A DNA stretch of 64,000 nucleotides from Oxytricha trifallax (taxonomy: Eukaryota; Ciliophora; Spirotrichea; Sporadotrichida; Oxytrichidae). Shown here in pieces: positions 43,122 through 56,160 of this stretch. Below the pieces are notes generated by a model. The model was not told the DNA's origin. It was given only the letters and a program-made list of their open reading frames with translations, and searched no databases. Each line of letters begins with the position of its first letter. The first letter of the stretch is position 1. The DNA lies in the NCBI GenBank assembly GCA_000711775.1, contig ARYC01000259.1:62001-126000 (forward strand), read 5' to 3'. The translations under genes and the position numbers were made by a program.

Positions 43122-46100
43122 ATGAAAATATAAATTAGCAACAATAATAAGACCATAGTACAAATAGGCCAAAATGACAAGGGCTCTATAAAGAGCATCT
43201 ACCACCTAACAGAAATCAATGATTATGTAAGTCTATTATATGATAAAATCAATTTTCTGAAATTTTTTAGAGCAAAGAAGACGATAAGGAGTTGAATCAA
43301 ATCATAAGGGATATTGCATAATCAGAGTAATCTTCATCTCGATAATCAAATGCGAATTACAAAAAGACTATAACGTTTTACGATGCATTTAAAAATATCT
43401 AAAACGAGTCAGTGGAGACGATTAGAAACTGGGCTACAAATTTTATACAGCATACTCATAAAGTAAGCTTCAATGCTAATGAAAAACTATCAATAGATGA
43501 GTCATGATTAAATGGACAAGTTTTTCAACATAATACACTACAAAATACTTCAAAGATAAGAAATGCTTAATTAATTGAATAATCTTTTTAACCAGGAATC
43601 CAACATACTAAATAATCCTTTTTCACTAAAAGAGCTTGAAACTAAGACCGAAATTTTTGTTATAAATTAGGATTTAGACAGTAAAACTGAATGCCTCTAT
43701 TTTGATAATGAAAATTACGAAAATACAATATTGAGGTTGAAAGATGAAAATTTAATAGCTTCAGACCGATTGATAGAGACAAGAGAAATGATAAAGAAAT
43801 ACGATGCTTCAACATAAAAATGGTTGAATATTTGTAGAGCTTCAGAAATTACTTTTTAAGAGATGAATTAGAGATCATCTACCTTAAATAATTCACTAAA
43901 TTTGGAGAAGAAAGACTAAATCATGAAAATTCATTAAAGAAAGACTTACTTATAATAATTAGACTAAATGATTTTAGACTATGACAAAGATCTTGAACAT
44001 ATAAAAGAGCAGCAAATTGATATATCTGGGAGATGCTATTTATTACAGAGAAGACTATAGTATTTGAAGCTTAGATCAAATGAGTTGTACAAAAAGAGAG
44101 GATATTGGAAGTAAAAATATTTTTGGTGTTTAATTGTTGTGTTATAGTGAAAAGCTAGTTTATATTATGTGAAAGTTCAGCAAATTACAGTAACGCTTTA
44201 GAAAAAGAGGAGTGAATAATTTTCAATAATTATAGAAAATCCTCCTCGAGTTAGTGATTCCAAAGGTTATAGAAAAGTAGAGCTTGGAAAATCAATCTAA
44301 AGACTATCTCTAACGAATCATGATAATGCAAAAATCTAAGGGAGAGTTGATTAAATAGTTAGATAAAATCAAATAATAAGATAAGCTAAAATAAGATTTA
44401 GCAGACTCTTCATAATATCTAAGAAGATTAGCAGAATTAAATGAAAAAAATAAAATCAGGAACGAATAAGTTGCCTTGTTATGCAAAAAGAGCGAATAGA
44501 AATTAACTCATAGCCACATGACATTTCTATAATTAAGAGAGAAAATTCACAAATAAATAAGGCCTAGAGACTAATTCTTTTTTATGAGTTAATTTCAAGA
44601 TCTCGGTAGCTCATCCCAAAATCCATTAAAATTAAATGGAATAACCAATTTGTCGAATAATGAAGTGCTTAGATAAATGATGAAATATGAAAGGATAATA
44701 GTATCATTGATGGAATAAGTCTCTATGACTCTTCCAAAAATGGATAAGCTCCTTAATTATATGGAATTAATACCTGAAAAAATGACAAGTTCAGTTTAAT
44801 CATTTTAGGTGCAAAGAATTTAGAATGATCCAGACTCCTTTAAAATAGACTCCCAAACTTCAGATCTTGACTAATAGACATTATTTATTTTATTATAAGC
44901 AGAAGAGTACGAGCTTAAAATCTGCAATGGCTTCTCTCTTAAGTACAGTTCTCTTGAAACAATTTATCATGCCTTCTTTGGAGACAATCCTTTACTCCAT
45001 CTATAGAAATCATCAACCCTATTTCTTAGAAGAAAGAAGACTATAAGATCTATAGGTATGGATATGGTAAAAAAATAGGCCAATATTCTTATAAACTCTA
45101 AGAGAAGTTAAGACTTTGAAGTATACTTTCACACAAAAAGATAAACTGAAAAAATGAGAAAAGAAATGCAAACAGAAATCAAGCAAATTTAAAAGGAAAA
45201 GAAAAATGCAAAATTGAATGATGTTGTTTAAGAAGCATTGATTTAGAAAATTGAGAAAATGTAGTAAAAAGAGATTATCAAGCAAGAGATTGAAGCCCAA
45301 AATATTAATTATAAAAATTACCTATTTAGAATTTGTAACTTAATTATAATTGAATGCAGAGTAGATGCTAAGTTAACTGAAAAATTTATTTGCAAACAAT
45401 TAGAAAATCGAAGAGAATACATTTATTAAGAAAAAGTGGGAAGCTCAAAATTTACACTAATATAGAAATGTTTAAGAAAAATACAGAAATTTAAAGCAAA
45501 AACTTGAGAAAAACAATGCATAAGATTTCAAAACTGATTAATTTGAGTCAAATATCACTTTGCAAGCTTAAAAAATAAAGTAGAAAAATTTTCTAAGTAA
45601 AGTCTTTAATTAAAGAAAATCAGAAGCTACTCATAAAATTGACACAATTCCTAATGACATAAGTAGTAACAATAAATAAGAAGCAAGTCATAAATCCCAA
45701 TTGTCTATTAATTCAACAATAAAGACCATTAATTTAGTGAATAAAGAACTGATTTCCCATAGTAAGACAAACTCTTCTCCATTTCTCTAATTAGTAAACA
45801 ATCCTTATCATTCAAATTTGGTTAGTGCCAGGTAAACACCTTTAGATAGCTCTACCAGGAATAATTTAGTCGGAAACTTTTAGTCTCTAAAATCTGCTAG
45901 AAACCTTTTTCAAACAAATGAAAGTTAAAGAAGTTTGTCATCTTCTCCGTAAAAGGAGAAAACACCTGCGAATTCGCAAAACTAGATTAAAATATAACTT
46001 TAAAAAACTACGAATAAATAGTAATCGAGATAGATGCATAATACCTAATCTAAATTTATGAAAAAGTCAGAAACAGTTGAGAAGCTTACCCTGCCAAATA

Positions 46101-46573
46101 TTGATCATTATACTTAAAACAAGTCAAATTTTACCTAAAAGATAACTGATCGAAGTGATTCAACTTTAAGATCTCTCACTAACCCACTATAATAAACTAT
46201 TTAGCCTAGTATTTTAAAAACTAACCCATACTCTTAAAATCTGAATTTTACTTAGTCTGGATTCATGAAATAAAATGGATCACTCACTTCAAGATCAATT
46301 GTCAAAGAAATATTGAGCAGCACCAATAATTAACAAATGCAACATGCAAGATCGTCATCTAACTTCAATTTTCCTAAGAATTCTTAAAAATAGCATTAGG
46401 ATGGGAAATTGCTCTACAAAGTTATGGTTAAGGAAAATAACAGGAAGAGCATTATTTAAAATTTAATAGCTAAATCCTTAAAGAATTAATAGTCCAATAA
46501 TTAATAGGTGTAAGATGGGGTCTTAAAGAGGGAGGATAATGAAATGATAATTGTAAGCGACATTGATATATGA
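43122..46573 (+). CDS. Long coiled-coil protein, unknown
   Basis: ATG 43122, intron 43227-43270 (GTAAGT...TTTAG), UGA 46571-46573; over 1,000 residues. Charged coiled coils (ETREMIKKYDASTQKW; MRKEMQTEIKQIQKEKK), a conserved-looking block RCYLLQRRLQYLKLRSNEL, then a long Ser/Asn/Gln-rich tail. The frame changes near 43500, 44110-44230 and 45320 mean extra small introns or IESs; at 43497-43507 the repeat ATGA with a 3-nt spacer restores frame (SIDDQMDKFFN). Likely cytoskeletal, by composition only. Confidence 0.65.
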
Positions 46574-46789
46574 ATGTAAAATTATATATTGCAAAATTCA
46601 ATTTTACTAGAATTTTCCAATTGAATTATTTAATTCTATAAGTTAATTTTAGATTAGCAATAAGTATGAAATAAATTTGAAATTAATTTTACAAATTGAT
46701 TACCATTGCATATGTTTAAATATCACCTATAAATATTAAATAGTTTAATTTACATAATTAATTATAATCTGAATAAATAAAAAGTTTCG

Positions 46790-48660
46790 ATGCTAAATAC
46801 AAATCATAACCCAAAAAATAAAAAACATTCTACTAAATAGAAATTGCTTAAGAATTAATTATAAACGCTATTCCAAGACCTTGAAAATGATGGAAAACTT
46901 CCTCTTCAAAATACTATTTTTAAACTTTACCCTTATTATAATATATTTTTTTTAAAATACAGTAAACCAATAGCTTAAATAATCTGAGTAATTTTTATAG
47001 GAAACATTATATCAAAGCATATTTGAATAAATAGATGAGCTAAAGGATATAAACTAATAAATGAGAATTGACTTCTTGAATATCATGAAGCCTTAATTAT
47101 TCAAAGCTGGCGATTATATAACTACTTATAATTAGGATAAATAGTCCATGTTTATATTGGCTGATGGCGTTATATAGTTATTTTAAGTATAGCTACAAAC
47201 TGAGATACAGAGAGTAAGTTACAAAAGTTTATTTAAACAATAATTTGTAACATTTATATAACTAAACATATCATTTATTTTAGTATTTGACTCTTCAAAA
47301 GAACCTATTATAAGGGCTATTGAATGAAAAGTAAATAAAAGAAGCAAAGTCAAATCTGATTATGAAAGATAAAGATATAAGTTTAATTAATAGAATTGGC
47401 GAGGTATTTGGAGATCATAGTTAAATCACTGAGCTACAGCAGAAAAGAGGCTACACGCTATGTTTAACAGATGTCAAAGTTTTTGCTATTAATAATGAAG
47501 ACCTAAAGAATTTTATTTAGAAAATGTATACTGCCCCAGAATTCATTGAAAAATACAAATTTATAGGAGAAGCCATACCTTATTTAGATAAAATTTCTAG
47601 AACTACGAGAGATAGAGTGACTAAATGTTTCAAGTATGAAAAATATCCACCAGGTCACGTTATATTTTAAGAGGGAGACTTTTTAAAGCAAGGCTACATA
47701 CTAAAGTCTGGGGAAGTTGAACTATTTTCAAACAAAAACTTCAAATTTATTTAACTTCTATAAGATCTAGAGGTTGAAGATCATCTCAATGAAATCTAAA
47801 TTTTTCAGTAGATTTTGCTAAACAGTTTTAAAGACCACAGAAGAAATTCCATGTTAGAAATGCATTTCAAGAAAGATTCTAATAACTTTGTTTTATAAGT
47901 AAAGAATCAAGGTTAATGGATTGGCGAGGAAGGTATTCTAAGTCATAATAGAAGAGGATCAATAATTGACGATATTATTTAGAAAAGTAATCACAACTTT
48001 GAAGTTTAATATTCTGCCATTTGCAAAACAGCATGCGAGGTTTATGTAATTAAGAAAAGCGATTTCTAATTGAAAATGCCTAAAGAAGTATAAAGGCAGT
48101 TATAGAAAATTGTGCACTAAAGATAGTAATTCTTTTATGATCGAATGTAAAACATCGCATAAACAAGAAGACACTTTGAAAAATCTAGCGATTCTCTTTT
48201 ACTCTAAAATGTAGCTGAATAACACTTAGTCAGGAGGATTCCAAAAGCCACATATTCTGCAATTTCTAGCATTAAAAACTAAGTTTTACTTAATTGCTAA
48301 CAGCATAATAAATCTACATTGGCAGATGTTTCTTAAATGCTAATATCTTAAACATTGACACCAAGGACACTTAATCATGAAGCAAGCATCTAACAAGAAT
48401 CTTTTAGCTAAGAAAGACCATAAATTTAAATGTAAAAGATAAGTATATTTAAACAAAATAGCCTAATGTCAAACTAGAATGAGTTTAATTAAGGGCTTCA
48501 ATAATAAACAACAGATCATGACTATACTAATCAGAAATTAGATAAACCCGTTAGTAAATTAAGAATGAAGATTGGGGATAAATATTTATAAAATTAAAAT
48601 TAAATTATAACTGGCTTAAATTAAATATAACTAAGCTAAAAACAAATATACGCACCCTGA
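46790..48660 (+). CDS. Cyclic-nucleotide-binding-domain protein
   Basis: ATG 46790, UGA 48658-48660, intron 47214-47283. Two cNMP-binding beta-roll domains: FKAGDYITTYNQDKQSMF followed by ILADGVIQLF and GEVFGD; then YPPGHVIFQEGDFLKQGY followed by LKSGEVEL. A later part reads GEEGILSHNRRGSII and AICKTACEVYVIKKSDF. The phosphate-binding cassette lacks an obvious RTA arginine motif, so cAMP/cGMP binding is uncertain. Low-complexity Gln-rich tail. A frame change near 46930-46990 marks another intron or IES. Confidence 0.8.
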
Positions 48661-48862
48661 TTGGTTTATTTTATAAAGACTATTACTTGAGCAAATGGTT
48701 ATAATTATTAGGCAAAACTTTAATAATTTACGCCAATAATAATTAAATTTTAGTTTTATTAATCTTAATTCCCAATCTTTATTCTTAATTAACTAACGGG
48801 GTTTTAATAAGAATAAGGATTATTTAAATAATTAAAATTTACCATTTTAAAAAGAAACATTT

Positions 48863-49824
48863 ATGGCGTAAATTAAAAAATATAGAGAAAGGAATTTGGG
48901 AAGAGTCTCTATAGAAAGCACTATTGATTAAAATAAGAATACCTCTATTAAAAGTTAGTTTTTCAAATTAAGAGATCTATCAAACCCCTAGTTCATTTTA
49001 ATAAGTAATTTGTTTTATTGTTCTCTAAGACCACAGTAGAATTTAGTTTTGACAATAACTAATAACTCCCAGAAAAGACTATCCCTTCCACTTTATAACC
49101 TTAAAGGTAAAAAAGTATGCAACAATTTTCTAAAGCCATGAGAAGAATCAAAGAAGTTGTTAAAAATTAACAAAGAAATCCTATAACAGTTTAAGATCTA
49201 GACGAGTCTACTTTTTAAAGAACCGATGCTTTATAAGAAAAACTTGGCTTTAAGCGAAAATTAGCTTAAACTCACAGAACTTTTAATATATCCCCAGAAT
49301 TTTAGAACAAAAACTAAATTGAACAATAAACAGCTCAATAGAATCTTTATTCTAAATTACTTGAACTAAGGCAAACTCCATATTAAAATAAATTTATTAG
49401 AAAGAGACAATCAAATTAAAGTCCATTTAATGCTCTAAACAATGTTCTCAATTCTCCTATCAAGAAAACTCATTCCATTAACAACTTAAGTGAGTTAAAA
49501 AAGTCTAAAACTAAATTAATAAAGCAAGATGATTTGATAGAAATTTAGCTCAGGCTGAAGTAGAAACTATAAGGCATTAATTTGAAGAAAATAATTGAAT
49601 AAGGAGGTAAAAGTATAGAGCTTTTGATAAACTAAGAAACTAGATCTAAAATTGATTCGTTCAACTAGTTTTATTTCAATGCCATTTCTTAAGGGAAGTA
49701 AATAGAAGTCAAAGGAAAAGCTAAAACTGCAAGAGGGAAAATTGTTTCAAGAAATATTTAGATTGATTAAAGAATTCATGATTAAGATGATATTGAAATG
49801 TTTAAAGGTAGTTTTTTATTTTGA
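48863..49824 (+). CDS. Unknown basic Gln/Asn-rich protein
   Basis: ATG 48863 (MAQIKKYRERNLGRVS), UGA 49822-49824, one 29-bp intron 49107-49135 (GTAAAA...AAAG) required to keep the frame. About 310 residues, strongly basic, no signal peptide or membrane helix. Blocks such as KLGFKRKLAQTHRTFN and RGKIVSRNIQIDQ look conserved but I do not recognise them. The 3' end lies about 80 bp from the convergent thioesterase stop. Confidence 0.6.
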
Positions 49825-49908
49825 TTTGTAGTATTTTAGATATATTTATAAATTCTAATTCAATTAACTCTTGATTATATTATAAACTGTGAAGATTTAT
49901 GCGCTTAA

Positions 49909-50772
49909 TCACTTTTTGAGGAATGGAACTATAATATTCTTGATTTGATCTTCTGTGAATTGAAGATGATTTCCATCGAAAGCTTGGTATTCAACCTTTC
50001 CAGCTTCGGTGAGTGCTCTCAATCCGATGAAATCCTTTTGATAGAATTCAGTTTGGTTAACTGGGAGGATTGATCCATCAGCTTGAAGTTACCAAAACCA
50101 TGCTGTTTCCTTTGGATAAATGACTTGATCTTCATTGAACATGACGAAGAGGGCAGCATTAAGATCAGTGAATCTGCTCTTAACAGCTTCTGTCAAGTTA
50201 CCTTGCTTTTCTCCATTTATGTAGGGCAAGAAGACTGAATCGTCAAGATAAGTTTTAAGATTTCTTGGATCTCTGAAATATCCAGCGGGGCCAACAAGGT
50301 CTTGGATCTCCTTGAAGTAAACTAGATTGTCGATAACAAAATTGATCATGTTGCAGAACATGCCTGTGAAGCAACCTGGGGAAGCAGAAACTCCCATGTT
50401 AGGTCCACCAAGAGTGATCAAATTTCTTACTTTACCTTTAACTGGGCATCTCTCAGCAATGTGTCTTGCAATTAAACCTCCTTGCGAAAGACCAAGGACG
50501 TTGAATTCTCCTTGGAAGTTAGGATCAGCCATGACATTATTGCAGGCTGTCTCAGCTTGAGTCTCAAAGTTTTCAAATACTGAGGTAGTTGAGCCATATC
50601 CAATCTCAACACATTTTGCATAGGCTCCAGTTTATGCAGCGATATCGTCAGTGAATTCCCACATTCCTGGAAAAATGCACATGTCACCGAATCCATGGAA
50701 GATAGCAGTTGGCACTGCTGCAGTTGCAATACCTACAACTGAGATCAAACCTAAAAGGGATATAGTTTTCAT
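49909..50772 (-). CDS. PPT1: Palmitoyl-protein thioesterase 1-like
   Basis: 287 residues, uninterrupted: ATG 50772-50770 opens a signal peptide (MKTISLLGLISVVGIATA), UGA 49911-49909. Lysosomal alpha/beta hydrolase that removes fatty acyl groups from cysteines. The catalytic triad is visible: Ser in LGLSQGGLIARH, Asp in FNEDQVIYP, His in GNHLQFTEDQ. IFHGFGD after the signal peptide and ITLGGPNMGVSASPGC are family signatures. The only long gene here without intron or IES. Confidence 0.95.
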
Positions 50773-50929
50773 TTACTTTAAAATTATTATAATACTTGAA
50801 TAATCTAGTCAATGAACAAATCTGTTTTGCATAAGCTTTAGGATACAAATATTAAGGGTAATCTTTCAATCATTTATTTGAAAATTACTCAAAATCAATG
50901 TTTATTTTCCTTATGCAGAATTGATAATG

Positions 50930-52000
50930 CTTCTAACTTTTCATGTACAGTTTAATTATCAATAATCTTATCTTTATTTCAATTAAAGTAGCTGTTTATT
51001 TTTCAACTTTGTCTCTTATAAAATATAAGCTTTTATCTGTATCTCCTTTGAATATGTTTTTCCTAAAATAAATTATAAACTCTCTCTTAGACTTTTCTCG
51101 AGAATTTGCTTATGATTAAGTTTCTTAAACTCAGGAGGATTTCTTTGCTTTAATTTAGAGTTATGCTTATTTTATTTTTTAATTGCTGACAATTAATTCA
51201 TTACATTTTAAATTATCTTTTCCTAGGTATCTCTTTTCTGCTTTTCTAAAGATTTTAGTTAGCACAAGGTTTAACAAATTAGATAATTATCGTGGAGTTT
51301 TGAAATCAATATTTCTTGCATTAAAAATAATAAGCTTTCAAGTGATCCATTAAGGATTTCCTCAACTACTTTATAATGCCCTGAGTATCCGGCTAAATGA
51401 AGTGATTGTTATATAAATGGCATGTTAAAATCAAATGTTTCCATTTGAAGTTCCCTCAAAATTTCGTTTACCATTTTAACCCATCTGATTGCTTCAATTT
51501 GTCCTTTCTTTGCTGCAACATGAAGAGGACTCCAAAGATCTCTGTTTCTCTAATTTGGTCTTGATCCAGACATTACCAAACTTTCTGCTATAGCCTTATA
51601 CTTTGAATTCTTTAACATTCATATTTAATTAACTTCAGCCCCTCTTTTGATCAAACATATATTTCAGCTAAATGAAGAGCACTCCCATAAATTCCACTTT
51701 TAAATTTAACTTAACAGAATCTTTGCAGCCTCAAATTTAAGCTCTCTTATTGCAATACATAAAGCAGTGCAATCATCTTTATCAAGAATATTTAGATCTA
51801 TACCTGATAATACTAAGGATTTTATAACTCCTAAATCTCCGTGCCCACAAGCATTATGAAGAATTGTCCTTTGCCTTGAATCAATTTAGTTTAAACTAAA
51901 AGTCATTGATTCATTCACATATCTCAGGAAATCTACAAATTTTAATATAATCTTGCCTCATAAAGCTTTTCCCTCATCGGTGTCAGTAGATATCTAATAT
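50930..52000 (-). CDS. Ankyrin-repeat protein (segments)
   Basis: Minus-strand ankyrin units: RQRTILHNACGHGDLGVIKS, LNILDKDDCTALCIAI, SGIYGSALHLAEIYV, NRDLWSPLHVAAKKGQIEAI, HLAGYSGHYKVVEEIL. Frame changes near 51650 and 51730 show at least two small introns or IESs. Ends not placed. Probably a scaffold; no other domain seen. Confidence 0.7.
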
Positions 52001-52029
52001 TAATTCTGTCTGTAATTAATGATGAATGT

Positions 52030-52767
52030 TAAGGAAAATCAATAATATAATAATGTCTAAAGTTTCATCTAAAACTCTTGATCTCAAAGGCATTTACCCA
52101 TCTTAAAATCTTAAGATTTCTCCTAACTCCCAAGGTGCTTAAGATATGCAATAACCATTACTTGAAAACTAGGGGCATCAAGCAAAGGAAGAAAGAAAAT
52201 GGGGGGGAAGTTTCATCCACTGATAAAAATCTGTTTAGGGAAGTCCCTTCACTAGAATTTTTTTAATATTTTTATTAAAGTATTCTTTATAATAACCATC
52301 AACCAACTTTCGGACTAATTTGATTGATATAATTATACTTAATTTATCAATCAATTAATCAATATCTCTATTAGTATCTATTATCCTCACCTTGGTTAAT
52401 GAAAATAAGTTCCATGATAGTATCCATTATTTATAAGAAAGTTGTAACCCATCCAACCATCTGTATTATATATTACCCCTAACCGCATATTATCCAATTA
52501 TATTTCTTAATGTTCTTTCATTTCTATTATTATCACACTCGATTACTATTTTCTTGAACTACTTACATGATGTATTAATGTCCTCTTAATATTTAATGGC
52601 TCATAAAAATAGTAAATATTTTAATTAATGTAAAAAATATTAAATTCTACATAATATAAAAAGTGCAGGAAACTTCATGCATCTCCCCCCCCATAAAATC
52701 AATTGCAAGCTCTAAAAATTAGAGTCCTTAAAAAATTTAAAGAAAATATTCAACTTCTCCTAATCGA
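52030..52767. repeat. G-run/AAGTTTC repeat element and flanks
   Basis: No gene. A run of seven G followed by AAGTTTCAT at about 52201, and its approximate complement ending in a run of eight C near 52694, bound an AT-rich interval of about 500 bp. The same end motif recurs at 62290-62700. Confidence 0.6.
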
Positions 52768-54503
52768 ATGAGCGAAGCCGGAAATATACTATAAACTGGA
52801 AAATTATTAACAGTAATAGAAAGGAAAATAACTCATGTACCACACGATGAGTTCATTAAAAAATCTGATGTTACATTAGGTGATAGAAATAAATTGTTAA
52901 TTCTTACTATTCTAAACTTAGTAATTTACATTTGCTAAATGGCAACAATTATAGTGACGGCAATTGTTAATAATGTGTAATTGAGCATCTTTTAGTCACA
53001 AGAGACTCCTATAACAATAAGCTAATTTTTCCTAATATGGCAATGGATACTTGTTTTCCTACTATAATTTTTCTTCGTTGTTTTGCCATTACCATGCATG
53101 AAACCTGGATAGCATTATTAAAACATTATTTTAAGAAGAGTGAAAGAATCATTTGCTGTTCTATGCTTTCTTCAGACAATCGCAATTATTGCATTCACAA
53201 GCTATGCAGAATTTAGCTAATATTTTCTTCCGTTTGGCCTATTCTTTGCATTAAAAGGTATGATAATTTGAGTATAATGTCAACTTTTATTGTATAGTTT
53301 ACATGCACATCAAAACTTATAGAAAAGTTATTTATAAGGATGATGGAAGAGATTATGTGAGCAAGAAAGAATTTTTCTCAATTCACGTTACATTTTCTGT
53401 TTTGCATTCATGGGTAACTTACTTTTGCATCTTTAATTTTTTCAAATCAATTAAATTCCCATTACCATTAATATTAAAGTCTTTGATATATAATTAAATG
53501 CCAAAATTTGAATTAAGAATAAAATTTAGTCTAAAACTTAAATAAATAAATCCCCTTAAATTTTATATAAATGTCATTTATATGATTTATAATGACTGAT
53601 TTGATGAATTTTCAAGTCGGAGACCATAATAAAGATGCAGAATTTTGGACAGTAAATATTGAACTTTGGGGAGTTTTAGCTATGGTTGTTATGGTATTAG
53701 AAATGACAATTTATTTGGCTTACTATAAAGATATAATTTTCAGTTTAATTACCTTGCTTAACCTGGTAGGCATGTACATTCACAATTAACAATCCTAAGT
53801 ATTCACTACTTATATATCAAATTGCTTGATAGCTTTGATTTCTATATCCAGCTTCTTTATACTAATGACGCTGATTTATGATTACGATAAAGCTTTTTAT
53901 ATGAAGCATTAATTCTATGAAAGGAAATTCAAGAAGGCAGAGAAAAAAGCCGAATTAAAACTAAACTAAAAATCAAAAGTAAGCATGCAGAGTAATAGGA
54001 AAGATACAGAGGCTTATGAAAGAAGTTAAAGTTTCGCAGTCTGGCTTTAATTTCAATAAATCTAGTAGAGGCATTTAAGAGAAGATACTGATGACATGAG
54101 CATGACTGACGAAGGAGATTAAGACATGATGAGGTTTGATACATAAGGGTAGTTATAGAATAAAAATAATGATAGCAAGATTGAGGATCTGCTTATTCAA
54201 GAAATTGAAGAAGCAGAACTGCAAGATGCTAAGCATTCATCATTTGTCCAATCCGAAGTGTAGCAAAATAAGAGCAGTCGATTCGATATGTTTGAATCGA
54301 AAACTAAGAAAAGATAAGCCAAATAAGCGAATACTGTTCTCAAGAATCCATTCAAAAAAAGCTAAAACAGGAAAACTGTAAGGTTTGGATAGAAGGAGTA
54401 AAAGAGTGCAGAGAAAATTATTGAAAGTGATTATTTATTATAAAAATAAGACCTCAATAGCTATGGAGATCGTAATATTGATAAATTATTAAACTTTAAT
54501 TGA
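52768..54503 (+). CDS. Multi-pass membrane protein with acidic/basic tail
   Basis: ATG 52768 (MSEAGNILQTGKLLTV), UGA 54501-54503, intron 53258-53297. Two groups of membrane helices: LLILTILNLVIYICQMA, WILVFLLQFFFVVLPLP, VLCFLQTIAIIAF, and later LWGVLAMVVMVLEMTIYL, ISLITLL-type helices and SISSFFILMTLIYDY. A charged tail follows (EDLLIQEIEEAELQDAKHSS, TKKRQAKQAN). The gap near 53490-53590 is a probable IES. Family not recognised; likely ciliate-specific. Confidence 0.7.
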
Positions 54504-54628
54504 TAATTTTAGGAGATAAGATTTTGGCTCTAAGCTAAAAAAATAAAATCATATTAGCAATCCTTTTTATTAATTATTTAAATCTAAATTTAAATTGTAA
54601 ATTGTAATTAAAACCTGACTCTAAGAAA

Positions 54629-55500
54629 ATGAAATCAACTACTAATCTTAACGAATAGGCATAATTAATTAGGTCGCAACATAAGCAAGTTTAGAGCAAG
54701 AAGTCTTTAGATAACTAAACTTTAAGCAAGCCTTCAATAACTACAGTGAGGGATAATTATGAAGATCGTTTATAAACAAACTAAAGAGATGAGTCTTATG
54801 TTCAAACAGTCGTTGAGGGACCACCTAAAGGTATGAACAGAAATCCTTCAAATTTAAATCAGCACAGGAAAAATTACAACGACTCTTGCAGCATGATTTA
54901 AGACGAAGTCAAGTTCCTAAGAGACTAAGATGAAGTTTCTAATGCAGGGTGTGATAGCAAAAGTTCATAAAGGCATTAGACAATCTAGGGTATGCAATCG
55001 AGTCATCTTTTGAAAATGATTTCAACAGATGCTAAAATTAATTACTCAAACCAAAATCTATCTGAAATTCCCAACCAGTTACTTACTGGAATTTTCAATT
55101 AATTAGGACATTTAGACTTAAGCTCAAACCTCATCAGCTAAATTTCAGATAATTTTATTCAATGCATTCCAAACGTAAAAACTCTGATCTTGAGTTCAAA
55201 CAAAATTAATTTCTTAAATCCCTAGATAAAAAGATTGAAATAACTTTAAATTTTGAGATTGAATTCAAATTCTCTCTCAATGCTGCCTAATGAAATAGGG
55301 GAATTAACACATCTATAAGAAATAGATGTATCAGACAATAAATTATTTGGATTACCTGATAGCATAGAAAATTTGAAAAATATAAAAGTTCTTAATATCT
55401 CTATGAATCAAATCCGTTGCTTACCTCCTGAACTTGACCAATTAACAAAGTTAGAAAACTTCTATATTGATAATAATTTATTCACTTCTTTTCCTTAATG
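54629..55500 (+). CDS. Leucine-rich-repeat protein
   Basis: ATG 54629 (MKSTTNLNEQAQLIRS). About 150 polar residues are followed by five to six LRRs of the typical LxxLxLxxNxLxxLP form: LGHLDLSSNLISQI, VKTLILSSNKINFL, LQILRLNSNSLSMLP, LQEIDVSDNKLFGLP, IKVLNISMNQIRCLPPEL. The frame continues weakly past 55500 into AT-rich DNA; the true end is unknown. It may be the N-terminal part of the ankyrin-containing segment downstream. Confidence 0.8.
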
Positions 55501-55559
55501 TTAAAAGCAAAGCTTAATTACCTTCAAATTTTATCATATCACTAATAAATTTTTTTATT

Positions 55560-56160
55560 ACCTAATTAATAGTTATTTTAATTAGAAACTTAGAACCATA
55601 ATTTTATATATTCGTTTCTCTATTTTTTTAATGAAATAAATTTTATATTAACTGTCAAATACAAATGATTCCTTAATAACAGCAATAGAAGTAAAAATCA
55701 AACTCTAAACCCATAATTTTATTCTTTATAAACCATGTGTCGAAAAGAAAGTTATTCTAAAAAAAAAGAGCTCGAAGCTTAAATACCTAGAAACTCAGCA
55801 ATACCAATAAAACAAATTTCTGTTTTTTGAATCCCAGAATTGAGAATTGGAGAGTAATCAGTTCTTAAGCATCAGAAACTTAAGTTAAGTCTATATTTAA
55901 ATCTCTATAAATTACCTAATGCCAGATGTAAACCAAAAATTAAAAAATTTGTTCGAACTTTAATAATTTTTTTGCTGATTTTAGTTAAGTTAACTTTCAA
56001 AAAGAAATATATACCCCTTGACTTTGTTTAAAGTGTTATATTAAATTAATGTATAGGAAATAATGTGAAAATCACTTATTTTTCTTAAACTTATCCCTTT
56101 AATAATTTTCTTTTTCCTTGCTCATTTGGAAGATTAAAAAATTTGAAAGAATTTTCACTA
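55560..56160. other. AT-rich stretch, no clear gene
   Basis: Short open pieces only; probable IES or spacer between the LRR and ankyrin segments. Confidence 0.5.

Noticed and set aside
50327..50560. 77-codon plus-strand frame
   Set aside because: Antisense to the palmitoyl-protein thioesterase.
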